NCBI GenBank assembly: GCA_964598995.1
Contig: CAZRDR010000021.1
Coordinates: 1 to 64,000, forward strand
DNA: 64,000 nt
Origin: JACROF01 sp964598995
GTDB lineage: Bacteria; Patescibacteriota; Microgenomatia; Levybacterales; UBA12049
Direction of reading: 5' to 3'
The notes beneath the pieces were generated by a model, which ran no database searches, was not told the origin of the DNA, and saw only the letters and a program-made list of their open reading frames with translations. How positions within the stretch are numbered: the first letter of the stretch is position 1; every line of letters starts with the position of its first letter. The position numbers and the translations under genes are program-made. Below are positions 9,922 to 17,320 of the stretch, one piece after another.

Positions 9922-10334
9922 TAATGACTAACTCCTGGCAGCTGCAAAATGTCTACCAAGAAGACTTCGATGAATATAAAGCCGAAAATCGCGAGGAGCA
10001 GTCCTAAAACTGCATAAAAAATATAACTTTTACCGACATTTACTTTTTCTGGTTTACCTTCTGACGTAAGGAGTGTATAGCCGCCGATAATGATAAAGAC
10101 TAAGGCAACACCGCCGATAAGTCCCAGCCCAATACCATAAAAACTCGTGACGAACTGGATAGGATCTGTAGGCAAACACCCAACTTCAGTCATCGCCTGA
10201 TCTGAGGGACAACTCGGAGTTGGAGTAGGGACATCTGCAGCATAGGTAAGCTGAGAGGTAAGTACTAATAAGCAGAATGTTACAAGCACAAGGCTTGTGA
10301 CCATTCGAATGATGTGGGCAGACATCTTTTTCAT
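9921..10334 (-). CDS. VirB2/TrbC-like pilin-type membrane protein
   Basis: A 137-residue protein with an N-terminal signal peptide (about 1-33, ending in a TYAAD-like cleavage region). A short Pro/Cys-containing spacer with two cysteines (SCPSDQ and VGCLP) follows. Two long transmembrane helices (about 67-91 and 106-130) are separated by a polar loop (SEGKPEKVNVGKS). This signal-plus-two-helix layout is that of VirB2/TrbC pilins. The gene overlaps the VirB6-like gene by one base (TAATG), which indicates translational coupling. It has its own promoter and a hairpin leader (10341-10402). Inference: the pair encodes pilus or channel components of a type IV secretion-like machine; no VirB4 or VirD4 ATPase is in the window. 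Confidence 0.75.
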   Translation of the reverse strand: MKKMSAHIIRMVTSLVLVTFCLLVLTSQLTYAADVPTPTPSCPSDQAMTEVGCLPTDPIQFVTSFYGIGLGLIGGVALVFIIIGGYTLLTSEGKPEKVNVGKSYIFYAVLGLLLAIFGFIFIEVFLVDILQLPGVSH

Positions 10335-10340
10335 AGCAGG

Positions 10341-10358
10341 AAAAACCCGAAAACGGGC
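10341..10358 (-). terminator. GC hairpin with U-run inside the pilin gene leader
   Basis: On the minus strand the stem CCCG-TTTT-CGGG is followed at once by five T. It lies between dnaJ, which ends downstream at 10420 on this strand, and the pilin start at 10334. It is downstream of a good promoter at 10374-10402, so it is in the leader of the pilin operon and not only at the end of dnaJ. Flanking CAGGA and TCCTG can extend the stem. It may end dnaJ transcripts, attenuate the pilin operon, or both. Confidence 0.5.
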
Positions 10359-10373
10359 TATACTCCTGTTAAA

Positions 10374-10402
10374 AGTATATGGAGTTTATAGATAAATTAC
10401 AA
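10374..10402 (-). promoter_or_regulatory. Promoter of the pilin/VirB6-like operon
   Basis: -35 TTGTAA (10397-10402), a 17-bp spacer and -10 TATACT (10374-10379) on the minus strand. The predicted start is near 10367, giving a leader of about 32 nt before the ATG at 10334. This means the pilin, VirB6-like and possibly clpC genes can be transcribed separately from dnaJ. Confidence 0.6.
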
Positions 10403-10419
10403 TTGAAGAAGATTAGTTC

Positions 10420-11292
10420 TTAAAACCACTTTTTCTTCGAGGATTCGGTATCGAACTGTTCAAGTAATTCTTTTTGCTTTTTACTCACGGTTTTTGGGAT
10501 CACGACTTTTATTTTTACATAATGGTCACCCATGCCTGAGCCGCGGAGTCGCTGGATGCCTTTGCCGCGTAAGCGAATCAAGCTTTCAGGCTGCGTACCG
10601 GAAGGAATTTTAATCTTTACTGGACCTTGGACAGTCTCGACACTAATCTCACTGCCGAGGACTGCCTGTGGGAAGGTAATCTCCTCCTCAGAGATAACAT
10701 CTGAACCCTCACGCTGAAATTTTTTATCTGATGCGACGTCAAACACGATGTCATAAGTATCAAACCTCATCCTCGTTCCAGAATCAACTCCAGCTGGAAC
10801 TTTGATCTTTTGTTTTTTACCATCGATGGTGACCTCTTTTTCTGTTCCGCTCACAGCCTCAGTAAATGAAAGCGAAAGAGAGTAGACCGGCCGACGTGAT
10901 CGTGACCCAAAAGGTGAAGCACCGCCAAAAAACTGCTCGAAAATTTCAAAAGGATCTGAAAATCCGCCGAAGTCAAAGCCCTGGCCATTAGTCGTGTACG
11001 TGTACTGTCCGCCAAAACCACCAAAAGGCCCCTGACCACCAAATGGTCCGCCAGCCCCAGCGCCTCCTTGCTCAAATGCTGCAGCTCCGAACTGGTCATA
11101 CGTCTGACGCTTCTGTGGATCAGACAAGACCTCATAGGCTTTAGTAATTTCTTTGAACTTCTCTTCGCCTTCTTTAGTCTTATTACGATCAGGATGATAC
11201 TGAAGCGCTAACTTACGATAGGATTTCTTAATCTCATCCTGTGTTGCCGACTTAGTTACACCTAATAATGAATAATAATCTTGATTTGCCAT
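10420..11292 (-). CDS. dnaJ: Class II DnaJ (Hsp40) co-chaperone, CbpA-like
   Basis: A 290-residue J-domain protein. The J domain covers about 1-68 with the HPD motif at about 33-35, which stimulates the DnaK ATPase. It is followed by a Gly/Phe-rich stretch (about 73-125) and two C-terminal substrate-binding beta domains. There is no cysteine zinc-finger block (CxxCxGxG), so it is a class II (DnaJB/CbpA-type) protein and not classical DnaJ. The stop of the PHP gene is one base before its ATG, so the two are co-transcribed. It lies beyond the dnaK terminator. No other DnaJ is in the window, so it may be the DnaK partner here. Confidence 0.93.
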   Translation of the reverse strand: MANQDYYSLLGVTKSATQDEIKKSYRKLALQYHPDRNKTKEGEEKFKEITKAYEVLSDPQKRQTYDQFGAAAFEQGGAGAGGPFGGQGPFGGFGGQYTYTTNGQGFDFGGFSDPFEIFEQFFGGASPFGSRSRRPVYSLSLSFTEAVSGTEKEVTIDGKKQKIKVPAGVDSGTRMRFDTYDIVFDVASDKKFQREGSDVISEEEITFPQAVLGSEISVETVQGPVKIKIPSGTQPESLIRLRGKGIQRLRGSGMGDHYVKIKVVIPKTVSKKQKELLEQFDTESSKKKWF

Positions 11293-11293
11293 A

Positions 11294-12061
11294 TTATTTT
11301 TTAGCTCTTTTACTTAACTGAGTATATCGATCAAATGCACGTGGACCGATGACAGTATGAGCAGTGTTTAACCCTTCAAACCTTCCATTTGGGTAGCCAA
11401 CTGTTACTTTTGTTTCACGCTTAGTAAGAGCGTCTCTAAGATCATTATTATACCATGTCCTGCCTCCACCTAAGGTATAAAAGTGAGCATCAGATGAACC
11501 CACTGCACCACCTAACTTATCTCCGTATGAACTAAGATTTGCAGAATAATAAGCGAGCGCTTGGTCGTTATTGCCGTTAAAACGTGGACTGAATTCAAGC
11601 CCCGCGTTATAGACCTCAAATCCATCAAAATACACATAAGGATTTTTGCTATTTATGACTAGCTGAATACCCGTCTCTCCTATACCCTTAACAAGAACGG
11701 CGAATGGATGAACTGCTATTGCCAAACCATCCTGATCGTGAATTGCTTCAAGTGTCCAATCGATATCTTTACCTTGAGGAATATCTGATTTGAGGTAAAG
11801 CCCAAGGACATGACCACCACTGGTAGAGATCTCTTCGCCTGGAATCAGTTCAGTTTCAGGAGAATAGACTTGCGCATAACCTTTCCCAAGAATTCCAGGT
11901 AAAAGAAAATTGTGATCTGTTACTCCAACAGCGCAGATACCAAGTTCCCGAGCCACTTCGGTGATCTCATCGAGATTCATTTTCCCATCAGAAAATACCC
12001 CGTGGGTGTGAAGGTCTGCACATTTAGTTACTGTGTCTACTGATGAATAAATTTCTCTCAT
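11294..12061 (-). CDS. PHP-domain metal-dependent phosphoesterase
   Basis: A 255-residue protein with the PHP signature. The N-terminal CADLHTHGVFSDG (about 15-27) supplies the first His pair and an Asp. GVTDHN (about 47-52), AVHPF (about 115-120) and the late GSSDAH motif (about 187-192) supply the further metal ligands. Such domains usually hydrolyse phosphomonoesters or nucleotides with a tri-metal site. The substrate cannot be told from the sequence. It lies directly behind the dnaK terminator and one base before dnaJ; co-transcription with a chaperone gene is unusual and its meaning is open. Confidence 0.8.
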   Translation of the reverse strand: MREIYSSVDTVTKCADLHTHGVFSDGKMNLDEITEVARELGICAVGVTDHNFLLPGILGKGYAQVYSPETELIPGEEISTSGGHVLGLYLKSDIPQGKDIDWTLEAIHDQDGLAIAVHPFAVLVKGIGETGIQLVINSKNPYVYFDGFEVYNAGLEFSPRFNGNNDQALAYYSANLSSYGDKLGGAVGSSDAHFYTLGGGRTWYNNDLRDALTKRETKVTVGYPNGRFEGLNTAHTVIGPRAFDRYTQLSKRAKK

Positions 12062-12075
12062 AAGGAATTAATCAT

Positions 12076-12100
12076 AAAAAAGCCCCGTCACGAACGAGGC
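12076..12100 (-). terminator. Rho-independent terminator after dnaK
   Basis: On the minus strand a hairpin (GCCTCGT/ACGGGGC with one mismatch, loop TCGTG) at 12082-12100 is followed by six T (12076-12081). It lies 26 nt after the dnaK stop and before the PHP gene, so it divides hrcA-grpE-dnaK from PHP-dnaJ. Confidence 0.75.
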
Positions 12101-12126
12101 ATAGTTTTATAGTTATCTATCTATTA

Positions 12127-14022
12127 TTACTCAACGACTTCGCCTTCAACAGGCTCGTCTTTGTTTTTATCAGAATCCTTCTTCTCCTCTGATGTTCCTG
12201 TATTTTCAGATGAAGCATCGGTCGAAGTATTAGCAGCATTCATCGCCTCACCAATTTTCATAAGAGTATCTGACAGCTCTTTGGTCTTTGCTTCAATTTC
12301 ATCTTTACTGCCAGATTCCAAAACATCTTTGAGAGCTTTAATCTTGTCCTCAACTTCTTTCTTAGTATCCTCTTGTACTTTATCCCCAGCATCTTTGAGA
12401 GCTTTCTCGGCTGTAAAGATAAGTGAATCAGCTTGGTTACGTGCCTCGACCTGAGCTTTTTTCTCTTCATCTTCTTTTGCATGCATCTCGGCTTCTTTCG
12501 TCATGCGCTCGACTTCATCCTTAGACAGGCCAGTTGACCCCTGGATCTTAATACTCTGTTCCTTACCACTTGCTTTATCCTTAGCTTTAACACTGAGGAT
12601 TCCACTTGCATCGATATCGAAAGTGACTTCGACCTGAGGCATACCACGAGGTGCTGGTGGGATACCATCTAAGATAAATCGACCGAGTGACTTGTTATCT
12701 GCAGCCATAGGACGCTCTCCCTGGAGAACATTAATTTCAACTTGTGTCTGGTTATCAGCTGCTGTTGAGAAGACCTGTGACTTACTGGTCGGGATAGTCG
12801 TATTGCGTGAGATAAGAGGAGTTGATACGCCGCCTAGTGTCTCAAGACCAAGAGTTAATGGAGTAACGTCTAGAAGTAACACATCTTTGACGTCTCCTGA
12901 GAGAACGCCTCCCTGAACAGCCGCTCCGATTGCGACGACTTCATCTGGGTTAACTGATTTGTTAGGCTCTTTACCAAAGAACTTAGATACCGTCTCGACA
13001 ATCTTTGGCATGCGAGTCATTCCGCCAACGAGTACGATTTCATCTATTGCTGACTTCTCAACACCCGCATCTTTGAGCGCTAACTCAACAGGCTTTAATG
13101 TCTTTTGGACGAGATCATCGACGAGCTGTTCTAATTTCGCACGAGTTAAGGTCATCGTGAGATGAAGTGGACCATTTTCACCTTGGGTAATAAATGGCTG
13201 ATTGATTTGTGCTTCTTGAGAAGTTGAGAGCTCGATCTTTGCTTTTTCTGCTGATTCTTTCAGACGCTGAAGAGCCTGGGCATCTTTACGAAGATCGATA
13301 TTATTTTCTTTCTTAAACTCATCTGCGAGGTAATCGATGATGACCTGGTCGAAGTCGTCTCCGCCGAGGTGAGTATCACCATTGGTTGATTTAACTTCAT
13401 AGACGCCATCACCAAGCTCCAAAATTGAGATATCGAATGTTCCGCCTCCAAGGTCATAGACTGCGATCGTATGTGCATTTTGCTTATCGAGTCCGTAGGC
13501 GAGTGCTGCAGCGGTAGGCTCATTAATAATTCGCTTTACATCAAGTCCAGCGATCTCTCCAGCTTGTTTGGTAGCTTGGCGCTGACTGTCGTCAAAGTAG
13601 GCGGGAACAGTAATAACTGCTTCAGTAACTTTTTCTCCTAAATATGCCTCTGCATCAGATTTGATTTTCTGGAGGATCATAGCAGATACTTCTTGAGGAG
13701 TGTAGGTCTTACCATCAACTTCAACTACAGCCATATCATCACGGCCTGCTTTGACTGTATATGGCAGCCATTTCATATCACGCTGGACTGACTCGTCATG
13801 GAACTTCTTACCCATCAGACGTTTTACTGAAAAAATCGTCTCTTTAGGCTTTAAGACCATCTGACGCTTGGCCACGTCCCCTACGACATGCGTCTTTGGA
13901 TCAACAACTGATGGGATAACATTTCTTCCCTCAGCTGAGTGGATGACCTTTGGTGATCCACCCTCCATCACAGCCATAGCTGAATTTGTTGTACCTAAAT
14001 CAATTCCAATTATTTTTGCCAT
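12127..14022 (-). CDS. dnaK: Chaperone DnaK (Hsp70)
   Basis: A full-length 631-residue Hsp70. The nucleotide-binding domain starts IGIDLGTTNS (about 5-14). It contains the phosphate-2 loop VYDLGGGTFD and the adenosine motif VLVGGMTRMP. The linker VLLLDVTPL leads into the substrate-binding beta domain and a helical lid. The C-terminus is acidic and ends EGEVVE. It refolds proteins with GrpE and DnaJ. The ATG is two bases after the grpE stop. Transcription comes from the CIRCE promoter before hrcA and ends at 12076-12100. Confidence 0.98.
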   Translation of the reverse strand: MAKIIGIDLGTTNSAMAVMEGGSPKVIHSAEGRNVIPSVVDPKTHVVGDVAKRQMVLKPKETIFSVKRLMGKKFHDESVQRDMKWLPYTVKAGRDDMAVVEVDGKTYTPQEVSAMILQKIKSDAEAYLGEKVTEAVITVPAYFDDSQRQATKQAGEIAGLDVKRIINEPTAAALAYGLDKQNAHTIAVYDLGGGTFDISILELGDGVYEVKSTNGDTHLGGDDFDQVIIDYLADEFKKENNIDLRKDAQALQRLKESAEKAKIELSTSQEAQINQPFITQGENGPLHLTMTLTRAKLEQLVDDLVQKTLKPVELALKDAGVEKSAIDEIVLVGGMTRMPKIVETVSKFFGKEPNKSVNPDEVVAIGAAVQGGVLSGDVKDVLLLDVTPLTLGLETLGGVSTPLISRNTTIPTSKSQVFSTAADNQTQVEINVLQGERPMAADNKSLGRFILDGIPPAPRGMPQVEVTFDIDASGILSVKAKDKASGKEQSIKIQGSTGLSKDEVERMTKEAEMHAKEDEEKKAQVEARNQADSLIFTAEKALKDAGDKVQEDTKKEVEDKIKALKDVLESGSKDEIEAKTKELSDTLMKIGEAMNAANTSTDASSENTGTSEEKKDSDKNKDEPVEGEVVE

Positions 14023-14023
14023 A

Positions 14024-14530
14024 TTAATTACTTTCTTTCTGACCGTTTCCTACGACGACTTGCGCCGCGCGTAAGAGTTTGTCATGCAGCAAGTATCCTG
14101 TGCGTACTTCCTGTATAACAACTCCATCCTTACCCGGACCGGTAGTCACGACTTCCATAGTTACTGGATCAAAATCCTTTCCAATAGTCTCGATCTTGGT
14201 TACTCCATCAGATTTTAATGTCTGAAGAAATTGATCGGTAACTATTTTTAAAGTTCTGTTCTCTTCGTGCTGTTGAGCAAGTATTAATGTATCCAAAATT
14301 GGTAAAAATCTCAACAGTAATTCCTTGTTACTTGATTGAATTAGAACCAATCGTTCTTCCCGTACTCTTTTCTCAAGATTCTGATAATCTGCGATCGCTC
14401 TTAAGCGAGCATTCTCAGCAATCTGTAATTTCTCCTCGCACTCATCGTGACTCTGCTCTTCGCGTTCGACCTCATTTACTGTCTCTCCAATCTCTTCTTC
14501 TGGTTTTGTCGTTTTCTTATCCATTACCAT
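14024..14530 (-). CDS. grpE: Nucleotide exchange factor GrpE
   Basis: A 168-residue protein with an acidic, disordered N-terminus (about 1-30), a long coiled coil (about 30-95 with RAIADYQNLEKRV) and the C-terminal beta wing (about 100-165, including a GKDFDPVTMEVV stretch that fits the GrpE signature). It releases ADP from DnaK. The start overlaps the hrcA stop by 7 nt and the stop lies two bases before dnaK, consistent with a single operon. Confidence 0.95.
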   Translation of the reverse strand: MVMDKKTTKPEEEIGETVNEVEREEQSHDECEEKLQIAENARLRAIADYQNLEKRVREERLVLIQSSNKELLLRFLPILDTLILAQQHEENRTLKIVTDQFLQTLKSDGVTKIETIGKDFDPVTMEVVTTGPGKDGVVIQEVRTGYLLHDKLLRAAQVVVGNGQKESN

Positions 14531-15264
14531 CCTTTTGCAACTGTCTCGATGAGGTCACCAAAGTAACGAACAGTCGGTACTACCATTGTATAGTTAAGTC
14601 GCACTGGACCAATTACACCGATCTGTCCTGCTCCATGCATTGGCGTCTCGTACTGGGTATAGACAAAACTATACGGACCATGCAGTCTCTGACCTAAGTC
14701 TTCACCCATCAGAACATGAATGTCTTCGCTGTCAGAACTAAATCTGCTACAGAGATCGAAGAAATAATCTTCCTCATCAAGTGTCGCTAAGAGCGTCTTG
14801 GTGATAACGATATCATAAAATTCAGGCATTTCTAAGATATTTGAATAGCATGAGATGAAGACATCTCCTTCACTAGTTGTCGCGATAGCGAGTGTCCTTG
14901 TCTTATTTGCTAACGAGCGGGTTGCTTCCTTTAAGAAGCGCTGCATCTTTTCTCGGTAATCCCAAACTTTTTCTTTAAGCGCTACTTCCTCAACAGTTGA
15001 TAGCTCTTTTTCCTTCATCAGCTGAGTTACATAGAACTTCATACCGATAGGAGTAGGAACACGTCCAGCTGAAGAGTGAGGCTTTTTAAGATAGCCAAAC
15101 TCAGAGAGTCTGACCATTTCATTTCGAATAGTCGCAGGAGAAGCACTAAGATTGTATTTCTTCTCAAGCGTCTCCGAACCTACCGGTTCAGCCGTATTGA
15201 TGTATTCCTCAATAATAGCTTTAAGAATTTCAATCTGTCGTTGGGTTAGATTGTGCATATGCAT
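14524..15264 (-). CDS. hrcA: Heat-inducible transcription repressor HrcA (short form)
   Basis: A 246-residue repressor with an N-terminal winged helix (about 4-75; LTQRQIEILKAIIEEYI, then SPATIRNEM and KPHSSAGRVPT). These are characteristic HrcA stretches. The remaining GAF-like region is clearly shorter than the usual roughly 340 residues, so part of the inserted domain is missing. Its operator CIRCE lies 12 bases upstream, which predicts autoregulation together with grpE and dnaK. An ATG two codons downstream (15258) is an equally possible start; no Shine-Dalgarno sequence is seen. Confidence 0.93.
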   Translation of the reverse strand: MHMHNLTQRQIEILKAIIEEYINTAEPVGSETLEKKYNLSASPATIRNEMVRLSEFGYLKKPHSSAGRVPTPIGMKFYVTQLMKEKELSTVEEVALKEKVWDYREKMQRFLKEATRSLANKTRTLAIATTSEGDVFISCYSNILEMPEFYDIVITKTLLATLDEEDYFFDLCSRFSSDSEDIHVLMGEDLGQRLHGPYSFVYTQYETPMHGAGQIGVIGPVRLNYTMVVPTVRYFGDLIETVAKGW

Positions 15265-15276
15265 TACCGGACAAGA

Positions 15277-15303
15277 TTAGCAGTATGATAACAAGAGTGC
15301 TAG
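15277..15303. promoter_or_regulatory. CIRCE operator (HrcA binding site)
   Basis: An inverted repeat with 9-base half sites and a 9-base spacer. Read on the minus strand the half sites are CTAGCACTC and TACTGCTAA, against the consensus TTAGCACTC and GAGTGCTAA (8/9 and 7/9 matches). It overlaps the -10 box and the start point of the hrcA promoter, where bound HrcA would block polymerase. Confidence 0.92.
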
Positions 15304-15313
15304 GACTTGTCAA
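15285..15313 (-). promoter_or_regulatory. Sigma-70-type promoter of hrcA-grpE-dnaK
   Basis: -35 TTGACA (15308-15313, a perfect match), a 17-bp spacer and -10 TATCAT (15285-15290). The start is predicted near 15278. The CIRCE element sits over the spacer, -10 box and start. Confidence 0.9.
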
Positions 15314-15344
15314 GCCCATAATTGGAATATTTTTGAAGCTAGTG

Positions 15345-15373
15345 TTGTAAGAGTACAGTAAATTCTTTATGCT
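15345..15373 (+). promoter_or_regulatory. Promoter of the small membrane protein gene (leaderless)
   Basis: -35 TTGTAA (15345-15350), a 17-bp spacer and -10 TATGCT (15368-15373). The ATG follows the -10 box after 6 bases, so the transcript should begin at or next to the start codon. Confidence 0.6.
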
Positions 15374-15379
15374 TTATCT

Positions 15380-15724
15380 ATGCGAAAAAATAAAAAAAGA
15401 AACATTATTTACCTTATCAGTAGTATTGTCTCACTCGTCAGTCTTCTGCTGATCATTTTTTTTCTGCCGCCATTTACCACACTCCAACTCTTATTCCTTA
15501 TCATCCAGCCGGTCATGCTCCTCTTTCTTCCGCTCATCGTACTTCTTTTTAGTTTACCAGCATTTATCTTTAAGACTCGAAAGCATGGCATCTTCCTTAG
15601 TATTTTTGTCGTTACGTATCTGTTATTCCGTCTCAACGGCCTCACGCATCCGATCTTCTTAGTTCTTCTCGTAGGACTCCTCTTGATGCTTGAGTTCCTG
15701 TTCAGCAACCGCCAGCCTCAATAA
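15380..15724 (+). CDS. Small hydrophobic membrane protein
   Basis: 114 residues: a basic N-terminus (MRKNKKR) followed by four closely packed hydrophobic segments (about 8-30, 33-60, 65-82 and 86-108). I recognise no family. It is divergent from hrcA and 115 bp away from it. An ORF on the other strand covers the same bases but is Arg/Lys-rich and has no promoter. The leaderless promoter at 15345-15373 supports this frame and start. Confidence 0.65.
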   Translation: MRKNKKRNIIYLISSIVSLVSLLLIIFFLPPFTTLQLLFLIIQPVMLLFLPLIVLLFSLPAFIFKTRKHGIFLSIFVVTYLLFRLNGLTHPIFLVLLVGLLLMLEFLFSNRQPQ

Positions 15725-15727
15725 AGG

Positions 15728-15756
15728 TTGCTGGAGGCTCACTCCTCTGGTACAAT
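15728..15756 (+). promoter_or_regulatory. Promoter of metG and its leader RNA
   Basis: -35 TTGCTG (15728-15733), a 17-bp spacer and -10 TACAAT (15751-15756). The predicted start is near 15763, giving a leader of about 137 nt, far longer than those of most neighbouring genes. Confidence 0.65.
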
Positions 15757-15762
15757 TCAGTA

Positions 15763-15899
15763 GCTGTTAATGCTTACAAGTGCTGCATTGGATGCAGTAC
15801 AAGGAAGAATCGAGCAGCGGAATAAGACGTACTGATATGTACGTTGTTGAGCAACGCAGATTCTGACGCAGGAATGCGCCAACTGCAGAACTTGTACTT
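15763..15899 (+). promoter_or_regulatory. Structured 5' leader of metG, riboswitch-like, class unknown
   Basis: The leader can fold into a closing helix between TACAAGT (15775-15781) and ACTTGTA (15890-15896), directly before the ATG. Inside are a 9-bp hairpin with a three-base loop (15780-15800), ACGTAC/GTACGT (about 15827-15844), CGTTG/CAACG (about 15842-15856) and CGCA-GGAA-TGCG (about 15867-15878). GTACAAG (15797-15803) is also complementary to CTTGTAC (15891-15897), so two mutually exclusive pairings compete for the bases before the start codon. No T-box antiterminator sequence or known riboswitch core was recognised, and no U-run follows, so any control would be on translation. Confidence 0.55.
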
Positions 15900-17315
15900 A
15901 TGAATAAGTTTTATCTTACCAGTGCCATTCCTTATGTAAATGCGCGTCCCCACATCGGTCATGCATTGGAGTTCCTCCAAGCTGACACGATTCGTCGCTA
16001 TCGAAAGCTTTTAGGTGATGACGTGTTGTATCTATGTGGTTCAGATGAAAATGCGATAAAAAATGTCCAGGCTGCCGAAAAAGCAGGTCAGCCTATTCAG
16101 GAATTTATCGACGAAAATGCCAAGTATTTTGAGGAACTGGCAAAGGAGCTGAATGTCGAATTTGATGTCTTCCAGAAAGGTAGTAGTGATGATCATAAAA
16201 TAGCCAGTCAGCGACTCTGGGAGTTATGCGATAAAAATGGTGATATCTATAAAAAGGCCTACAAAGGTCTTTATTGTGTCGGCTGTGAAGAATTTAAGAG
16301 TCCAAGCGAACTAAACGAACAAGGCGAGTGCCCTGAGCATCCTGGCAAACCACTTGAGGAAATTGAAGAGGAAAATTATTTCTTTAAATTATCAAACTAT
16401 CAGGACCAACTCTTAGAGCTTATCGAATCAGATGAGTACAAAATTATTCCTGAGTTTAGAAAAAATGAAATAGTCTCGTTTATTAAATCTGGTCTGCAGG
16501 ACTTTAGTATCTCCCGCAGTAATGAGCGTGCAAAGAACTGGGGAGTACCAGTCCCAGGTGACGATTCACAAAGAATTTATGTCTGGTTCGATGCGCTCAA
16601 CATCTACCAGTCAGGAATTGGCTTTGGTACTAATGAAGAAAAGTACAACAAATGGTGGCCGGCTAATCTCCATGTCGTTGGTAAAGGTATCATCAGATTC
16701 CACGCTGTCTACTGGCCAGCGATTCTATTATCTGCTGGACTAAAACTCCCTAAAGCACTTTTCGTCCACGAGTATTTCACCGTCAATGGTCAAAAGATGT
16801 CCAAGACACTTGGCAATGTGGTTAATCCTATCGATATCACCGCCAAATATGGCACTGATGCCCTCAGATATTACTGTCTCGCCAAAATATCACCATTCCA
16901 GGACGGTGATTTTTCTGAAGAGAGATTAAAAGAAGTCTACAACTCAGACCTTGCCAATGGCCTGGGAAATTTAGTCGCGCGTGTCGCCCGATTAGCTGAG
17001 AAACACCAAATTAGTCTTAATCAAAAAGATCAAGCCTTAACTCAAGAAGTTAATGCAGCTTTAACTGATTACAAATTTAACGAGGCACTTGGCGAAGTGT
17101 GGCGACTTATCACCAAAGCTGACCAGCAAATCAACGAGACAAAGCCATGGGAACTTGAGGGAGAGAAGGCTAAAGAAGTATTATCTGATCTTTCGGAACA
17201 AATCGCGATTATTGCGTATAATCTCCAGCCTTTCTTACCTGCAACAGCAGAAAAAATTCTCAGTCAATTCTCAGGCGAGATTAAAAGCTCAACTCCACTT
17301 TTCCCAAGACTTTAG
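15900..17315 (+). CDS. metG: Methionyl-tRNA synthetase
   Basis: A 471-residue class I synthetase that charges tRNA-Met. The HIGH motif (PHIGH, 17-21) and the KMSKT version of KMSKS (about 299-303) are present. A zinc-knuckle-type insertion with CVGC and a later C-P-E-H (about 122-147) lies in the connective peptide. The anticodon-binding domain fills about 340-471. There is no C-terminal EMAP/tRNA-binding domain, so this is the short form. The ATG directly follows the structured leader at 15763-15899. tatD follows after 5 bases. Confidence 0.96.
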   Translation: MNKFYLTSAIPYVNARPHIGHALEFLQADTIRRYRKLLGDDVLYLCGSDENAIKNVQAAEKAGQPIQEFIDENAKYFEELAKELNVEFDVFQKGSSDDHKIASQRLWELCDKNGDIYKKAYKGLYCVGCEEFKSPSELNEQGECPEHPGKPLEEIEEENYFFKLSNYQDQLLELIESDEYKIIPEFRKNEIVSFIKSGLQDFSISRSNERAKNWGVPVPGDDSQRIYVWFDALNIYQSGIGFGTNEEKYNKWWPANLHVVGKGIIRFHAVYWPAILLSAGLKLPKALFVHEYFTVNGQKMSKTLGNVVNPIDITAKYGTDALRYYCLAKISPFQDGDFSEERLKEVYNSDLANGLGNLVARVARLAEKHQISLNQKDQALTQEVNAALTDYKFNEALGEVWRLITKADQQINETKPWELEGEKAKEVLSDLSEQIAIIAYNLQPFLPATAEKILSQFSGEIKSSTPLFPRL

Positions 17316-17320
17316 TCACT

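Noticed and set aside
12161..12454. 97-codon ORF antisense to dnaK
   Set aside because: A Ser-rich shadow of the charged DnaK C-terminus.
14287..14697. 136-codon ORF antisense to grpE/hrcA
   Set aside because: It crosses the overlap of two well-supported genes; composition is that of an antisense frame.
15763..15899. T-box or SAM riboswitch before metG
   Set aside because: No T-box antiterminator consensus, no terminator U-run and no SAM-I/II core motif could be found by eye.
15774..15980. 68-codon minus-strand ORF over the metG leader
   Set aside because: It runs into the conserved metG start; the leader is better explained as structured RNA on the plus strand.
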